NCBI RefSeq assembly: GCF_028292705.1
Contig: NZ_JAQGLV010000162.1
Span: forward strand, 1-34,005
Origin: Collimonas fungivorans
GTDB lineage: Bacteria; Pseudomonadota; Gammaproteobacteria; Burkholderiales; Burkholderiaceae_D
Length of the DNA stretch: 34,005 nucleotides
Reading direction: 5' to 3'
Below, piece by piece: positions 6,579 through 15,287 of the stretch. Position numbers and translations under genes: made by a program. Each line of letters starts with the position of its first letter. The first letter of the stretch is position 1. The notes beneath the pieces were generated by a model. The model made no database searches, was not told where the DNA came from, and saw only the letters and a program-made list of their open reading frames with translations.

Positions 6579-7748
6579 TTATTCCCAGTTCAGGGCACCG
6601 CCTGTTTGATATTCGATTACACGAGTCTCAAAAAAGTTGCGTTCTTTTTTCAGATCGATCATCTCGCTCATCCAGGGGAAGGGATTTTCTTCCTGAGGGA
6701 ACATCGGGTCCAGTCCGATCTGTTGCGCGCGGCGATTTGCGATGAACCGCAAATAACCTTTGAACATTGGCGCATTCAAACCGAGCACTCCACGCGGCAT
6801 TGTATCCTCTGCGTAGCGATATTCCAACTCTACTGCGCTTAAAAACAACGCTTTGATCTCATCGCGGAATTCCGGCGTCCACAAATGCGGGTTTTCCATC
6901 TTGATTGTGTTGATCAGATCGATCCCGAAATTGCAGTGCATCGACTCGTCGCGCAGGATGTATTGATACTGTTCCGCCGCGCCCATCATCTTGTTCTGGC
7001 GGCCCAGGGCAAGGATCTGCGTGAAGCCGACGTAGAAGAAAAGGCCTTCCATGATGCAGGCGAAGACGATCAGCGAGCGCAGCAATTTCTGGTCGTTTTC
7101 AGTAGTGCCGGTCTTGAATTCAGGATCGGTCAGCGTATTGATGAAGGGGATCAGGAACTCGTCTTTGTCGCGGATCGATTTGACTTCGTGATAGGCGTTG
7201 AAGATTTCCGCCTCGTCCAGGCCGAGCGATTCCACGATGTATTGGTAGGCGTGGGTATGGATCGCTTCCTCGAAAGCCTGGCGCAGCAGGTACTGGCGGC
7301 ATTCCGGCGCGGTGATGTGGCGGTAGGTGCCGAGCACGATATTGTTGGCGGCGAGCGAGTCGGCGGTGACGAAGAATCCCAGGTTGCGCTTGACCAGGCG
7401 GCGTTCGTCTTCGGTCAGGCCGTTCGGGTTCTTCCACAGCTCGATATCGCGCTGCATGTTGATTTCCTGCGGCATCCAGTGGTTGGCGCAGCCGGCCAGG
7501 TACTTGTCCCAGGCCCATTTGTACTTGAACGGCACCAGCTGGTTGACGTCGGTATGGCCGTTGATGATGCGCTTGTCCGCGGCATTGACGCGGTGCGTGA
7601 CATCGACTGCAGGTGCAGCAGCTGCCTGCCCCACCAATGCCGGGTTGAGAGCGGTATCGGACATCTGCGGACGCGCCGAAGGAGCAAATGCCGGTTGCGC
7701 CGGCCCGGTACGAGGGGCCGAACTTTTTTCTTCATCCCAGGAGAGCAT
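6579..7748 (-). CDS. nrdB: Ribonucleotide reductase class Ia, beta (radical) subunit
   Basis: A 389-residue small subunit that carries the diiron-tyrosyl radical and feeds it to NrdA for conversion of ribonucleoside diphosphates to deoxyribonucleotides. All metal ligands can be read: Asp130, Glu161, His164, Glu234, Glu268 and His271. The radical Tyr168 sits four residues after His164 ('EEAIHTHAY'). The C-terminal Tyr380 in 'RVIEYQTGG' fits the radical-transfer tail. The first 50 residues are a flexible Ala/Pro-rich extension. The ATG at 7748 has AAGGA seven bases upstream. It follows nrdA after 143 bases that contain a 90-bp inverted repeat. Two hairpins downstream could end the transcript. 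Confidence 0.96.
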   Translation of the reverse strand: MLSWDEEKSSAPRTGPAQPAFAPSARPQMSDTALNPALVGQAAAAPAVDVTHRVNAADKRIINGHTDVNQLVPFKYKWAWDKYLAGCANHWMPQEINMQRDIELWKNPNGLTEDERRLVKRNLGFFVTADSLAANNIVLGTYRHITAPECRQYLLRQAFEEAIHTHAYQYIVESLGLDEAEIFNAYHEVKSIRDKDEFLIPFINTLTDPEFKTGTTENDQKLLRSLIVFACIMEGLFFYVGFTQILALGRQNKMMGAAEQYQYILRDESMHCNFGIDLINTIKMENPHLWTPEFRDEIKALFLSAVELEYRYAEDTMPRGVLGLNAPMFKGYLRFIANRRAQQIGLDPMFPQEENPFPWMSEMIDLKKERNFFETRVIEYQTGGALNWE

Positions 7749-7768
7749 TCTTTATTCCTTTATCTTTC

Positions 7769-7858
7769 GTAGGGTGGGCAACCTTGCCCACGCGTGGCTT
7801 CAAAACCGTCACCACGTTTGCTTCCGTAACGCGCGGGCAGAAAAACCGCCCACCCTAC
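7769..7858. repeat. 90-bp imperfect inverted-repeat element between nrdA and nrdB
   Basis: The ends GTAGGGTGGGC (7769-7779) and GCCCACCCTAC (7848-7858) are perfect 11-bp inverted repeats. Inside, GCCCACGCGT (from about 7786) pairs imperfectly with ACGCGCGGGC (about 7829-7838). The whole can fold into one long interrupted hairpin. GTAGGGTGGGC/GCCCACCCTAC ends are familiar from dispersed non-coding repeats of many bacteria, so I read it as a REP/MITE-like element. It carries no coding capacity. Within the nrdAB message it could affect the ratio of the two subunits. Confidence 0.75.
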
Positions 7859-7891
7859 TTTCTTTGCAATTGTTTCGTTATCTGACAGCTG

Positions 7892-10816
7892 TTACTGGCA
7901 AGCTTCGCACTCTTCGAACCCTGGATCGCCGGGACGCATGGTGCACGCCGGGCCATCCAGTTCCTGTGGCGCCGCTGCAACAGCAGCAGTGCCGTAAGTC
8001 GCCGCCGCACCGCCGCTGGCGCCGCCGTCTACCGACACGGCGTTCAGGGCGCCGGTCTTCGATGTCGACTTCTCGGTATGCGTCGCGCCAATGGTGCGCA
8101 GGTAATAAGTGGTCTTCAAGCCACGCAACCATGCCAGCTTGTAGGTTTCATCCAGCTTCTTGCCGGATGCGCCCGCCATATAGATATTCAGCGATTGCGC
8201 CTGGTCTATCCATTTCTGGCGACGCGACGCTGCTTCCACCAGCCAGGACGGCTCGACTTCGAATGCGGTGGCGTAGATGTCGCGCAGGTCTTGCGGGATG
8301 CGGTCGATCTTGGCCAGGCTGCCGTCGAAGTACTTGAGGTCGGAGATCATCACTTCGTCCCACAAGCCGCGCGCTTTCAGGTCGCGCACCAGGTATTCAT
8401 TGATTTCAGTGAATTCGCCCGACAGGTTCGATTTCACGTACAGGTTCTGGTAAGTCGGCTCGATACAAGCCGATACGCCAATAATGTTCGAGATAGTCGC
8501 AGTCGGCGCAATCGCCACGCAATTCGAATTGCGCATGCCGAATTCCTTGATGCGGCCGCGCAGTTCGGTCCAGTCCAGCGAAGCGGACATGTCCGCCTCG
8601 AGATAACCGCCGCGCTCTTCCGCCAGCAGTTTCAGGGAATCCTGCGGCAGGATGCCGCGGTCCCACAGGGAACCGCGATAGCTGCTGTAACGGCCGCGCT
8701 CTTCCGCCAGTTCAGTCGACGCCCAATAGGCGTGGTAGCAGACCGCTTCCATCGACTTGTCGGCAAATTCAACCGCTGCTTGCGAGGCGTAAGGCACGCG
8801 CATCATGTGCAGGCAATCCTGGAAACCCATGATGCCGAGGCCAACCGGACGGTGCCGCAAGTTGGAATCGCGCGCTTTCTTCACTGCATAATAGTTAATA
8901 TCGATCACATTATCCAGCATGCGCATCGCAGTATTGATGGTTTTCTGCAACTTGGCGCGGTCCAGCTGGCCGTCTTTCATGTGGGCCGGCAGGTTGACCG
9001 AGCCCAGGTTGCACACGGCGATCTCGGATTCGTTGGTGTTGAGCGTGATCTCGGTGCACAGGTTGGAGCTGTGGACCATGCCGACGTGCTGCTGCGGCGA
9101 ACGGATGTTGCATGGGTCCTTGAAGGTGATCCATGGATGGCCGGTTTCAAACAGCATCGACAGCATCTTGCGCCACAGGTCCAGCGCCTGAATCTTCTTG
9201 AACAGGCGCAGGTCGCCGCGGGCGGCCCGGGCTTCGTAGCCGGTATACGCTTCCTCGAAGGCCCTGCCGACCTTGTCGTGCAGGTCTGGCGCATCGCTTG
9301 GCGAGAACAGGGTCCACTCGCCCTTTTCCATGACGCGCTTCATGAACAGGTCCGGAATCCAGTTGGCGGTGTTCATGTCGTGGGTGCGGCGGCGGTCGTC
9401 GCCGGTATTTTTGCGCAGGTCGAGGAATTCCTCGATGTCCATGTGCCAGGTTTCCAGGTAGGCGCAGACCGCGCCCTTGCGTTTGCCGCCCTGGTTGACC
9501 GCGACGGCGGTATCGTTGACCACTTTCAGGAACGGCACCACGCCTTGCGACTTGCCGTTGGTGCCCTTGATATGGGCGCCCAGCGAACGCACCGGAGTCC
9601 AGTCGTTGCCCAGGCCGCCTGCATATTTGGCCAACAAGGCGTTTTCCTTGATCGCTTCGTAGATGCCGTCGAGATCGTCGGCCACGGTAGTCAGGTAGCA
9701 GGACGACAGCTGCGAGCGTTGCGTGCCCGAGTTGAACAGGGTCGGCGTCGAGCTCATGAAATCGAAGCTGGACAGCAGGTTGTAGAACTCGATGGCGCGC
9801 GCTTCGCGGTTGACTTCATTCAGCGCCAGGCCCATCGCTACCCGCATGTAGAACGCTTGCGGCATTTCGATGCGGATCTCGCGGACGTGCAGAAAATAAC
9901 GGTCGTACAGGGTCTGCAAGCCGAGGTAACCGAATTGCAGGTCACGCTCCGGCTTCAATGCTTCGCCCAGTGCTTTCAGGTCGAATTGCGCCAGCTTGGC
10001 ATCCAGCAAGTCGGCTTCAATACCCTTTTTAATAAATTTCGGGAAATATTCAAGATATTCCGCCGGCGCATCGGCTTGCGCCACTTCCTTGCCGAACACT
10101 TCCTTGCGGATCGTGTGCATCAGCAGGCGCGCAGTAACCGTGCTGTAGGCAGGGTCTTTTTCCATCAGCGCACGGGCTGCCAGGATCGCCGACTTGTGCA
10201 GTTCTTCGACCGGCACGCCGTCGTACAGGTTCTTGACGGTCTCGGCCAGGATGGCTTCAGCGTCGACGTGTTTTTCCAGGCCGATGCAAGCGGCGGTAAT
10301 CAGGCTGCGCACCTGTTCCATGTCCAGCACGCGGCGCTGGCCGTCTTCGGTCACGAACAATTCGGTGCCGGCTACGGTCGGCTTGGCGCCGGTCTGCTGC
10401 TGCGAACGCTCTTCCATGCGCTTGGCGCGGTACAGCACGTAGGCACGCGCCACGTCGTGCTCGCCGGAGCGCATCAGGGACAGTTCGACCTGGTCCTGGA
10501 TGTCTTCAATATGGAAAGTGCCGCCATTCGGCTGGCGGCGCACCAGGGCGGCGACGACGTTCGAAGTCAGCTGTTCGACCAGCTCGCGCACCCGTGCCGA
10601 TGCCGCACCCTGGCCGCCGTTGACGGCGAGGAATGCCTTGGTGACGGCGATCGAGATCTTGGACGGTTCAAAACCGACTACGGCGCCATTGCGGCGGATG
10701 ATTCGGTAGTCGCCGAAACTGCTGGATACCTTGACGGGAGAGCCGCTGCCGGTTGATGGCTGAACACCAGCGATGTCGGCTGATGATTTAACGGAAATTT
10801 CTTGAGTAGATTGCAC
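7892..10816 (-). CDS. nrdA: Ribonucleotide reductase class Ia, alpha (catalytic) subunit
   Basis: A 974-residue catalytic subunit that reduces ribonucleoside diphosphates using the radical supplied by NrdB. Two N-terminal ATP-cone domains are visible (about 36-133 and 151-243), for dATP/ATP control of activity; many NrdA proteins have only one. The barrel contains Cys373 ('SQLSSCYL'), the radical-site 'SNLCTEI' (Asn585, Cys587, Glu589) and Cys602 in 'VCNLGSVNLP', matching the catalytic set. The C-terminal pair Cys970/Cys973 ('CEACQ') is the swinging dithiol reduced by thioredoxin or glutaredoxin. The start is the GTG at 10816, with GGGAGG four bases upstream. A promoter with NrdR-like boxes lies about 390 bases upstream; nrdB follows. 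Confidence 0.96.
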   Translation of the reverse strand: MQSTQEISVKSSADIAGVQPSTGSGSPVKVSSSFGDYRIIRRNGAVVGFEPSKISIAVTKAFLAVNGGQGAASARVRELVEQLTSNVVAALVRRQPNGGTFHIEDIQDQVELSLMRSGEHDVARAYVLYRAKRMEERSQQQTGAKPTVAGTELFVTEDGQRRVLDMEQVRSLITAACIGLEKHVDAEAILAETVKNLYDGVPVEELHKSAILAARALMEKDPAYSTVTARLLMHTIRKEVFGKEVAQADAPAEYLEYFPKFIKKGIEADLLDAKLAQFDLKALGEALKPERDLQFGYLGLQTLYDRYFLHVREIRIEMPQAFYMRVAMGLALNEVNREARAIEFYNLLSSFDFMSSTPTLFNSGTQRSQLSSCYLTTVADDLDGIYEAIKENALLAKYAGGLGNDWTPVRSLGAHIKGTNGKSQGVVPFLKVVNDTAVAVNQGGKRKGAVCAYLETWHMDIEEFLDLRKNTGDDRRRTHDMNTANWIPDLFMKRVMEKGEWTLFSPSDAPDLHDKVGRAFEEAYTGYEARAARGDLRLFKKIQALDLWRKMLSMLFETGHPWITFKDPCNIRSPQQHVGMVHSSNLCTEITLNTNESEIAVCNLGSVNLPAHMKDGQLDRAKLQKTINTAMRMLDNVIDINYYAVKKARDSNLRHRPVGLGIMGFQDCLHMMRVPYASQAAVEFADKSMEAVCYHAYWASTELAEERGRYSSYRGSLWDRGILPQDSLKLLAEERGGYLEADMSASLDWTELRGRIKEFGMRNSNCVAIAPTATISNIIGVSACIEPTYQNLYVKSNLSGEFTEINEYLVRDLKARGLWDEVMISDLKYFDGSLAKIDRIPQDLRDIYATAFEVEPSWLVEAASRRQKWIDQAQSLNIYMAGASGKKLDETYKLAWLRGLKTTYYLRTIGATHTEKSTSKTGALNAVSVDGGASGGAAATYGTAAVAAAPQELDGPACTMRPGDPGFEECEACQ

Positions 10817-11204
10817 TGAGCCTCCCGAGACTGTGAAAGCAGGCGAAACAATTACGCCTGCTGTTATTAATTAGAACCTTGGAACCATTGATGGTTCATA
10901 TACTGTTATTACTGCATCAGCCAATGCTGTTCAGCTGTTGACCCAGCGACTGCCTGTCGGCAGGCGTTCGCGACCGATGCCCAAATCAAGATAAAAAGAG
11001 AAAAACCAGCGTTAAAAGAATGGTTGGCGAAGACCGCCAACAAACCCAGAGGCCGCTGAGCAGCCTGTCCGACACCTGCATTTATACTGACGTGAGTACA
11101 AAAACAAAACACCACATAGGTGGACAGACCATGCAAAGCAAACCAAGGACGAAATACGAGAAAAGACACTACAAACACTACATATAGTTCTCTGGATTTG
11201 ATTT
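10817..11204 (-). ncRNA. Long structured 5' leader of nrdA (predicted)
   Basis: If the promoter at 11211-11239 is used, the nrdA message starts near 11204 and has a leader of about 390 nt. No gene is supported in it. It is richer in A/T than the flanking genes and holds four perfect hairpins: 11041-11035 with 11029-11023 (7 bp, followed on the transcript by CATTCTTTT), one centred at 10958 (GCCTG-CCGA-CAGGC), 10897-10882 (GAACCAT with ATGGTTC, 2-base loop), and 10862-10855 with 10845-10838 (8 bp), just before the ribosome-binding site. I do not recognise a named riboswitch; the cobalamin B12-box GCCACTG is absent. Structure and function are inferred. Confidence 0.4.
11175..11190. promoter_or_regulatory. 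NrdR-like box 1
   Basis: ACACTACATATAGTTC matches the NrdR-box consensus (ACACTATATATAGTGT) at 13 of 16 positions. It lies just downstream of the predicted nrdA transcription start. NrdR is the zinc-finger/ATP-cone repressor of ribonucleotide reductase genes and usually needs two boxes about three helical turns apart. Confidence 0.6.
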
Positions 11205-11220
11205 TTACTAATTGTAGTAC
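11205..11220. promoter_or_regulatory. NrdR-like box 2, over the -10 element
   Basis: TTACTAATTGTAGTAC contains a perfect TACTA-ATTG-TAGTA inverted repeat and keeps the outer CTA...TAG core of an NrdR box (9 of 16 positions). Its centre is 30 bp from that of box 1, close to the usual three-turn spacing, and it covers the predicted -10 hexamer of nrdA. Confidence 0.5.
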
Positions 11221-11239
11221 CTAGAACTCGCCGATGCAA
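11211..11239 (-). promoter_or_regulatory. Predicted sigma-70 promoter of nrdAB
   Basis: On the minus strand: -35 TTGCAT (11239-11234), a 17-base spacer and -10 TACAAT (11216-11211), with transcription starting near 11204. The -10 lies inside NrdR-like box 2, as expected for a repressed promoter. Confidence 0.6.
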
Positions 11240-11279
11240 TCCAAAAGTACGATCTTTTTTATATACAAAAAGAGACTAA

Positions 11280-11921
11280 TCAATTGACTTTTTTGTCTAT
11301 GGCCGGAAAGCGCAGCGCAGGTTCGCCTGGCGATTTTGGTGCATGCCCGGCTAAGGCTTGCTGGTATTGGGTCCAGTCAAAAAACGGACCGGGATCGGTC
11401 TTTCTGCCGGGGGCAATATGCTCGTGTCCGGCGACCGCGGCGAGAGGGTAATGCAACTGCAAGGCATGGGTCAATGCCGCCAGCGCTCGATATTGCAGCG
11501 CGGAAAATTGTTCGAAATCGCTGCCTTCCAGCTCGATGCCGATTGAGAAATCATTGCAGCGCTCACGGCCTTCGAAACACGATGCGCCCGCATGCCAGGC
11601 CCTGTCGTTGGCGGAGACAAACTGGACTACCCCGCCATCGCGCAGTATCAGGAAATGGGAAGAAACCCTGAGCGGGCGCAGCTGTTCGAAATAAGGATGG
11701 GCGTCATAATCGAGGCGATTGCCGAACAGGTCGGCAATATAAGGGCCGCCAAACTGCCCTGGCGGCAGGCTAATGTTATGGATCACCAGCAGATCGGCGA
11801 CGCAGCCTTCCGGCCTGGCGTCGCAATTGGGGGAAGACTGGCGCACGACTTCATCGGGACGGCACCAGCCGTCTGCGCCGATTGCAAAACTTGGGGGAAG
11901 CGGTTTTTGCTGCTCCGTCAT
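11280..11921 (-). CDS. ampD: 1,6-anhydro-N-acetylmuramyl-L-alanine amidase
   Basis: A 213-residue zinc amidase of the amidase_2 family. It removes the stem peptide from anhydro-muropeptides during cytoplasmic peptidoglycan recycling and so keeps beta-lactamase inducer levels low. The zinc ligands fit: His48 in 'LLVIHNISLPPG', His166 and Asp176 in 'GHEHIAPGRKTDPGPFFDW'. The same segment carries the catalytic Lys174. There is no signal peptide, as expected for AmpD. It begins 12 bases after the pilR stop and is probably co-transcribed from the ypjD-pilS-pilR side. No ampR or ampE is seen. Downstream, an AT-rich weak hairpin (about 11253-11273) lies before the nrdA promoter. Confidence 0.93.
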   Translation of the reverse strand: MTEQQKPLPPSFAIGADGWCRPDEVVRQSSPNCDARPEGCVADLLVIHNISLPPGQFGGPYIADLFGNRLDYDAHPYFEQLRPLRVSSHFLILRDGGVVQFVSANDRAWHAGASCFEGRERCNDFSIGIELEGSDFEQFSALQYRALAALTHALQLHYPLAAVAGHEHIAPGRKTDPGPFFDWTQYQQALAGHAPKSPGEPALRFPAIDKKVN

Positions 11922-11933
11922 TATTACCTGGTC

Positions 11934-13412
11934 CTAATCTTGCTCGTGGATCGACAATCGTTGCATCCGGTAGCGCAGCTGGCGAAAACTGATGCCCAGC
12001 AAATCGGCTGCCTTGGTGCGGTTGAAATGCGTACGCGTCAACGCCTGCCGGATGACGTCGCGCTCGATATCGTCAAGATAGTCCGGCAGCGATGACGGCA
12101 GTTCGCCGCCATTCAATTGTACCGCCGTGCCGGGTGCAGCCGATTCCAGGTTCGCCGCCATGGACACGCCGGCAACCGCTGCGGCCTCGCTGTAGTGATC
12201 GGCCAGGTCCGGGATTTCCGCCGGCCGTCCCTGGCCGCCCTTCAAACCCAGATCCGCCACTTCGATTACGCCGTCGTTGGCAAACGCCAGCGCCCGCTCC
12301 AGGATATTTTCCAGTTCGCGCACATTGCCCGGAAACGCATAAGCGCAAAGCGCCGACAACGCCGCCGGCGCCAGCGTCACCTGTTCCGCCTGCGGTGTAA
12401 ACGTCGACAGGCGCGCCAGAATCGCTGCAACCAGCAGGCCGATGTCGTCCAGCCGCTCGCGCAGCGGCGGCAATTTTAATTCGATGACATTCAAACGATA
12501 GTACAAATCCTGGCGAAATCTACCTGATTCGACACACTCGGCCAGATTCTGGTGGGTGGCGCTGACCAGGCGGACATCTACCGCCTCCTCCACCGTCGCC
12601 CCGACCTTGCGCACACGGCGCTCCTGGATCGCGCGCAACAGCTTGACCTGCATCGCCAGCGGCAGGTCGGCGACCTCGTCCAGCAGCAAGGTGCCGCCGT
12701 TGGCGGCCTGGAAAAAACCGTCGCGGTCGTCGGCGGCGCCGGTAAACGCGCCTTTGCGATAGCCGAAGAACTCCGCTTCCATCAAGGCTTCCGGGATGGC
12801 GCCGCAGTTGACGGCGACAAACGGCTTGTCGGCGCGCGGACTGAGCGCATGGATATCGCGCGCCGCCAGTTCCTTGCCGCTGCCGGACTCGCCCGTGATC
12901 GCCACCGGCGCCATACTGCGCGCCAGGCGCACGATCTGGGTGCGCAGTTCCTGCATGGCGGCAGACTGGCCGATCAGGCGCAACGCCGAACCTGAGCCGG
13001 CGTTGCGCTTGGAATCCGCCGCCGGACGCTGGTTTTCCACCGGCTTGCCGACACGCAGCGCCGATTGCACCATCAGGCGCAGCTGGTCCAGCGCCACCGG
13101 TTTCGATAAATAATCGAAAGCGCCTGCCTTCAACGCCATGACGGCATTGTCGGCGCTGCCGTAGGCGGTGATCACGGCAATCGGTATGACCTTTTCGCCA
13201 GCGGTGACTTCGCGCACCAGCTCGATCCCGAGCCCGTCCGGCAGGCGCATGTCGGTCAGGACCAGCGCATAGTCGTTTTGCGCCAGATGGCTGCGCGCAG
13301 CGGACAGGCTGTCGGCGCTGTCGACATCCAGCCCCATCTTGACCAAGGCGATTTCCAGCAGTTCGCGCAGGTGCGCTTCGTCGTCAACAACCAGAATACG
13401 GGGTGAGCTCAT
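11934..13412 (-). CDS. pilR: Sigma-54-dependent response regulator, PilR type
   Basis: A 492-residue NtrC-family activator. An N-terminal receiver (about 5-120) has the phospho-acceptor Asp54 in 'VLTDMRLPDG' with acidic Asp10/Asp11 and Lys104. A central AAA+ domain (about 145-375) has Walker A 'GESGSGKE' (174-181), the sigma-54 contact loop 'GAFTGA' (221-226) and Walker B 'TLLLDE' (241-246). A Fis-type helix-turn-helix ('HFNRTKAADLLGISFRQLRYRM') ends the protein. The partner kinase pilS is immediately upstream with 24 bases between them. PilS-PilR pairs switch on sigma-54 transcription of type IV pilin genes. No pilin gene is in this window, so the target is inferred from family likeness. Confidence 0.9.
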   Translation of the reverse strand: MSSPRILVVDDEAHLRELLEIALVKMGLDVDSADSLSAARSHLAQNDYALVLTDMRLPDGLGIELVREVTAGEKVIPIAVITAYGSADNAVMALKAGAFDYLSKPVALDQLRLMVQSALRVGKPVENQRPAADSKRNAGSGSALRLIGQSAAMQELRTQIVRLARSMAPVAITGESGSGKELAARDIHALSPRADKPFVAVNCGAIPEALMEAEFFGYRKGAFTGAADDRDGFFQAANGGTLLLDEVADLPLAMQVKLLRAIQERRVRKVGATVEEAVDVRLVSATHQNLAECVESGRFRQDLYYRLNVIELKLPPLRERLDDIGLLVAAILARLSTFTPQAEQVTLAPAALSALCAYAFPGNVRELENILERALAFANDGVIEVADLGLKGGQGRPAEIPDLADHYSEAAAVAGVSMAANLESAAPGTAVQLNGGELPSSLPDYLDDIERDVIRQALTRTHFNRTKAADLLGISFRQLRYRMQRLSIHEQD

Positions 13413-13436
13413 GGCATTCGTCTTTTTCAGTCAGTT

Positions 13437-15167
13437 CTAATCAGGAGACACGGGGTCATGGGCAGCAAACGCAATAACAAAACGACCACTCACATGGCTG
13501 GAGTTCTGTCCTTGGACATCATGCCGGTATTCATAATCGAGCAACGCGCCGTTATTCAAGCATAACTCGCGCGCCAAAAACAAGCCCAGCCCGGTGCCCT
13601 TGCTGGAGGTGGTATAAAACGGCTCGAACAGGTGCGCCCGCACCGCCGGTGAAATCGGTTCGCCGTCGTCCTGCACATGCAGCTCCAGCCGCCCGGCGAC
13701 GCTGGACATGACCTGCAGGCGCATCCCGCCTGGCCCGCCGCTGGCGTAACGCACCGCGTTCGACAGCAGGTTGGTCACGACTTCACGCAGATGCAAAGGG
13801 TCGAACCAGACGCTCTGCCGGTCCGCGGCGTCGATCTGCAAATCGATCGCGGCCGGCGCCACCGCATGGGTCTGCCTGAAATCCCTGACGATATCCTGCA
13901 GCAAGGGCGCCAGCAAAATCGGTTCGAGTTGCCGCTGCGCCTTGCGCGACAGCTTCAGGATATCCTCAATCATGCGGTTCAGGCGCGCCACGTTGTCTTC
14001 GATGATGGTCAGCAGGCGCGCCTCCGCCTCGTCGGTCGCCTCTTCCGCCAGCAAGGTCGCGGCATAGGAAATCGACGCCAGCGGATTGCGCACCTCATGC
14101 GCGATGCTGGCGGTCAGGCGGCCCATGGCGGCGAGTTTGAGCTGCTGGGCCTGGTTCTCGATTTCACTGACATCCTGCAAAAAGATGACCGCGCGGTATT
14201 CGCTCAGCTCGCGCATCCTGACCGCGGCAAAGCGCACTTTCAAATGCGCCGCCAGTTCGCGCCGGCCGCTCCAGTCGATGGCGGCGGCGTCCTGCCCAAG
14301 GTCATCGGTATGCTTAATGGTGACGAATACCGCCTCGCCCACTGCCGGTGAAACCGCATGCGGCAGGTCGCTGACCCGCGATTCCCAGGCAAACAAGGCA
14401 TCGGTTATCGGCGCCAGCACCGCATAGTCGCTCAGCTTGTGCTGCTGTTCTTCGTCCGACAAGGACAGGCCCAGCATGCGCTCCGCCGCCGGGTTCGCCA
14501 TGATCAGGGTGCCAAGCGGATCGACTACCAGCAAGCCGTCGCCCATGTCCTTGATCGCGATGCGATTGATATCCATTTGCACCCGCAAGTCCCTGCCACG
14601 CTGGGTCGCCAGTTCCTCTTGCTTGATCAGCTTGTCGGCCAGCCGGTTGATGACAAGCACGGCAAAAAAGAAAGCGCCGCCATACAAACCGGCTTGCAGG
14701 GAGGAGGCGTCCGGCGCCGACTGCAGGATCTGGTAACCGCTTTCCGCTAGCAGCACCATGGTCGCAATCGAGACAAACAACAGCGCCACCAGCAGCGGCG
14801 CCAGGATGGCTGCGCCGGCCAGGGGAAACAGATACAGGATCGCCAGGCCACCCTTGGCGCCGCCGGCGCCTATATACAGGATAGACACCGCGATTATGTC
14901 GACCGTGATCGGCAGCACTATCTGCGCCATGTAATGGCGGTGGTAATAAGCGGTGACCAGCGTGAAGAGGGCCGCGCACAGCAGGTAGACGCTGCAGGTC
15001 TGCGGATTGGTAAACAGCTGCGAGAACCAGGTTTCGTTTTTGCTCTGGGTGCTGAGGTAAGCCAGCATCACCATCGCCACCACGATCCGGGTCACGTTGA
15101 AGGTCTGCAGCGTGCGCCAGAAAGTATCCGGTTTACCGTTCAGCGCAGTGGGGCTGGGGCTAGTCAT
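13437..15167 (-). CDS. pilS: Membrane sensor histidine kinase, PilS type
   Basis: A 576-residue sensor with about six membrane helices in residues 24-176, the PilS hallmark. A PAS domain follows (about 200-330, 'MGDGLLVVDPLGTLIMANPA'), then the HisKA dimerisation box 'ASIAHEVRNPLASI' with His357, and a HATPase domain with N-box 'VVTNLLSNAVRYA' and G-boxes 'VQDDGEP' and 'GTGLGLFLARELC'. It phosphorylates the adjacent PilR. The ATG at 15167 has no strong ribosome-binding site. A perfect tandem duplication of 11 bp lies 11 bases before the start codon. PilS kinases are known to sense pilin levels in the inner membrane; that function is assumed here. Confidence 0.9.
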   Translation of the reverse strand: MTSPSPTALNGKPDTFWRTLQTFNVTRIVVAMVMLAYLSTQSKNETWFSQLFTNPQTCSVYLLCAALFTLVTAYYHRHYMAQIVLPITVDIIAVSILYIGAGGAKGGLAILYLFPLAGAAILAPLLVALLFVSIATMVLLAESGYQILQSAPDASSLQAGLYGGAFFFAVLVINRLADKLIKQEELATQRGRDLRVQMDINRIAIKDMGDGLLVVDPLGTLIMANPAAERMLGLSLSDEEQQHKLSDYAVLAPITDALFAWESRVSDLPHAVSPAVGEAVFVTIKHTDDLGQDAAAIDWSGRRELAAHLKVRFAAVRMRELSEYRAVIFLQDVSEIENQAQQLKLAAMGRLTASIAHEVRNPLASISYAATLLAEEATDEAEARLLTIIEDNVARLNRMIEDILKLSRKAQRQLEPILLAPLLQDIVRDFRQTHAVAPAAIDLQIDAADRQSVWFDPLHLREVVTNLLSNAVRYASGGPGGMRLQVMSSVAGRLELHVQDDGEPISPAVRAHLFEPFYTTSSKGTGLGLFLARELCLNNGALLDYEYRHDVQGQNSSHVSGRFVIAFAAHDPVSPD

Positions 15168-15177
15168 GTGCGCCGTG

Positions 15178-15199
15178 TCTCATTCTTGTCTCATTCTTG
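15178..15199. repeat. Tandem 11-bp duplication just upstream of pilS
   Basis: TCTCATTCTTG occurs twice head-to-tail (15178-15188 and 15189-15199). A TC start of a third copy follows. It lies in the pilS translation-initiation region, so a change in copy number would alter the leader. Confidence 0.8.
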
Positions 15200-15287
15200 T
15201 CCCACAATGGATCGTGCAGCCGCAAGCCTGACGCGCTCAAGCGCCGGCTTCGACTGGAATGTGCATAACGGCTCAAGTGGGCAGGGT

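Noticed and set aside
8078-10756. A very long + strand open frame (892 codons) opposite nrdA
   Set aside because: It is the antisense shadow of a GC-rich gene. The minus frame encodes a complete NrdA with all catalytic motifs, and the antisense product resembles nothing known to me.
10909-11178. An 89-codon minus-strand frame inside the nrdA leader
   Set aside because: It starts with GTG, has no ribosome-binding site, overlaps the NrdR-like box and the hairpins, and matches no family. A leader peptide cannot be fully excluded.
10817-11204. A cobalamin riboswitch before nrdA
   Set aside because: The diagnostic B12-box GCCACTG and the core pairing are absent, and the enzyme is class Ia, not B12-dependent.
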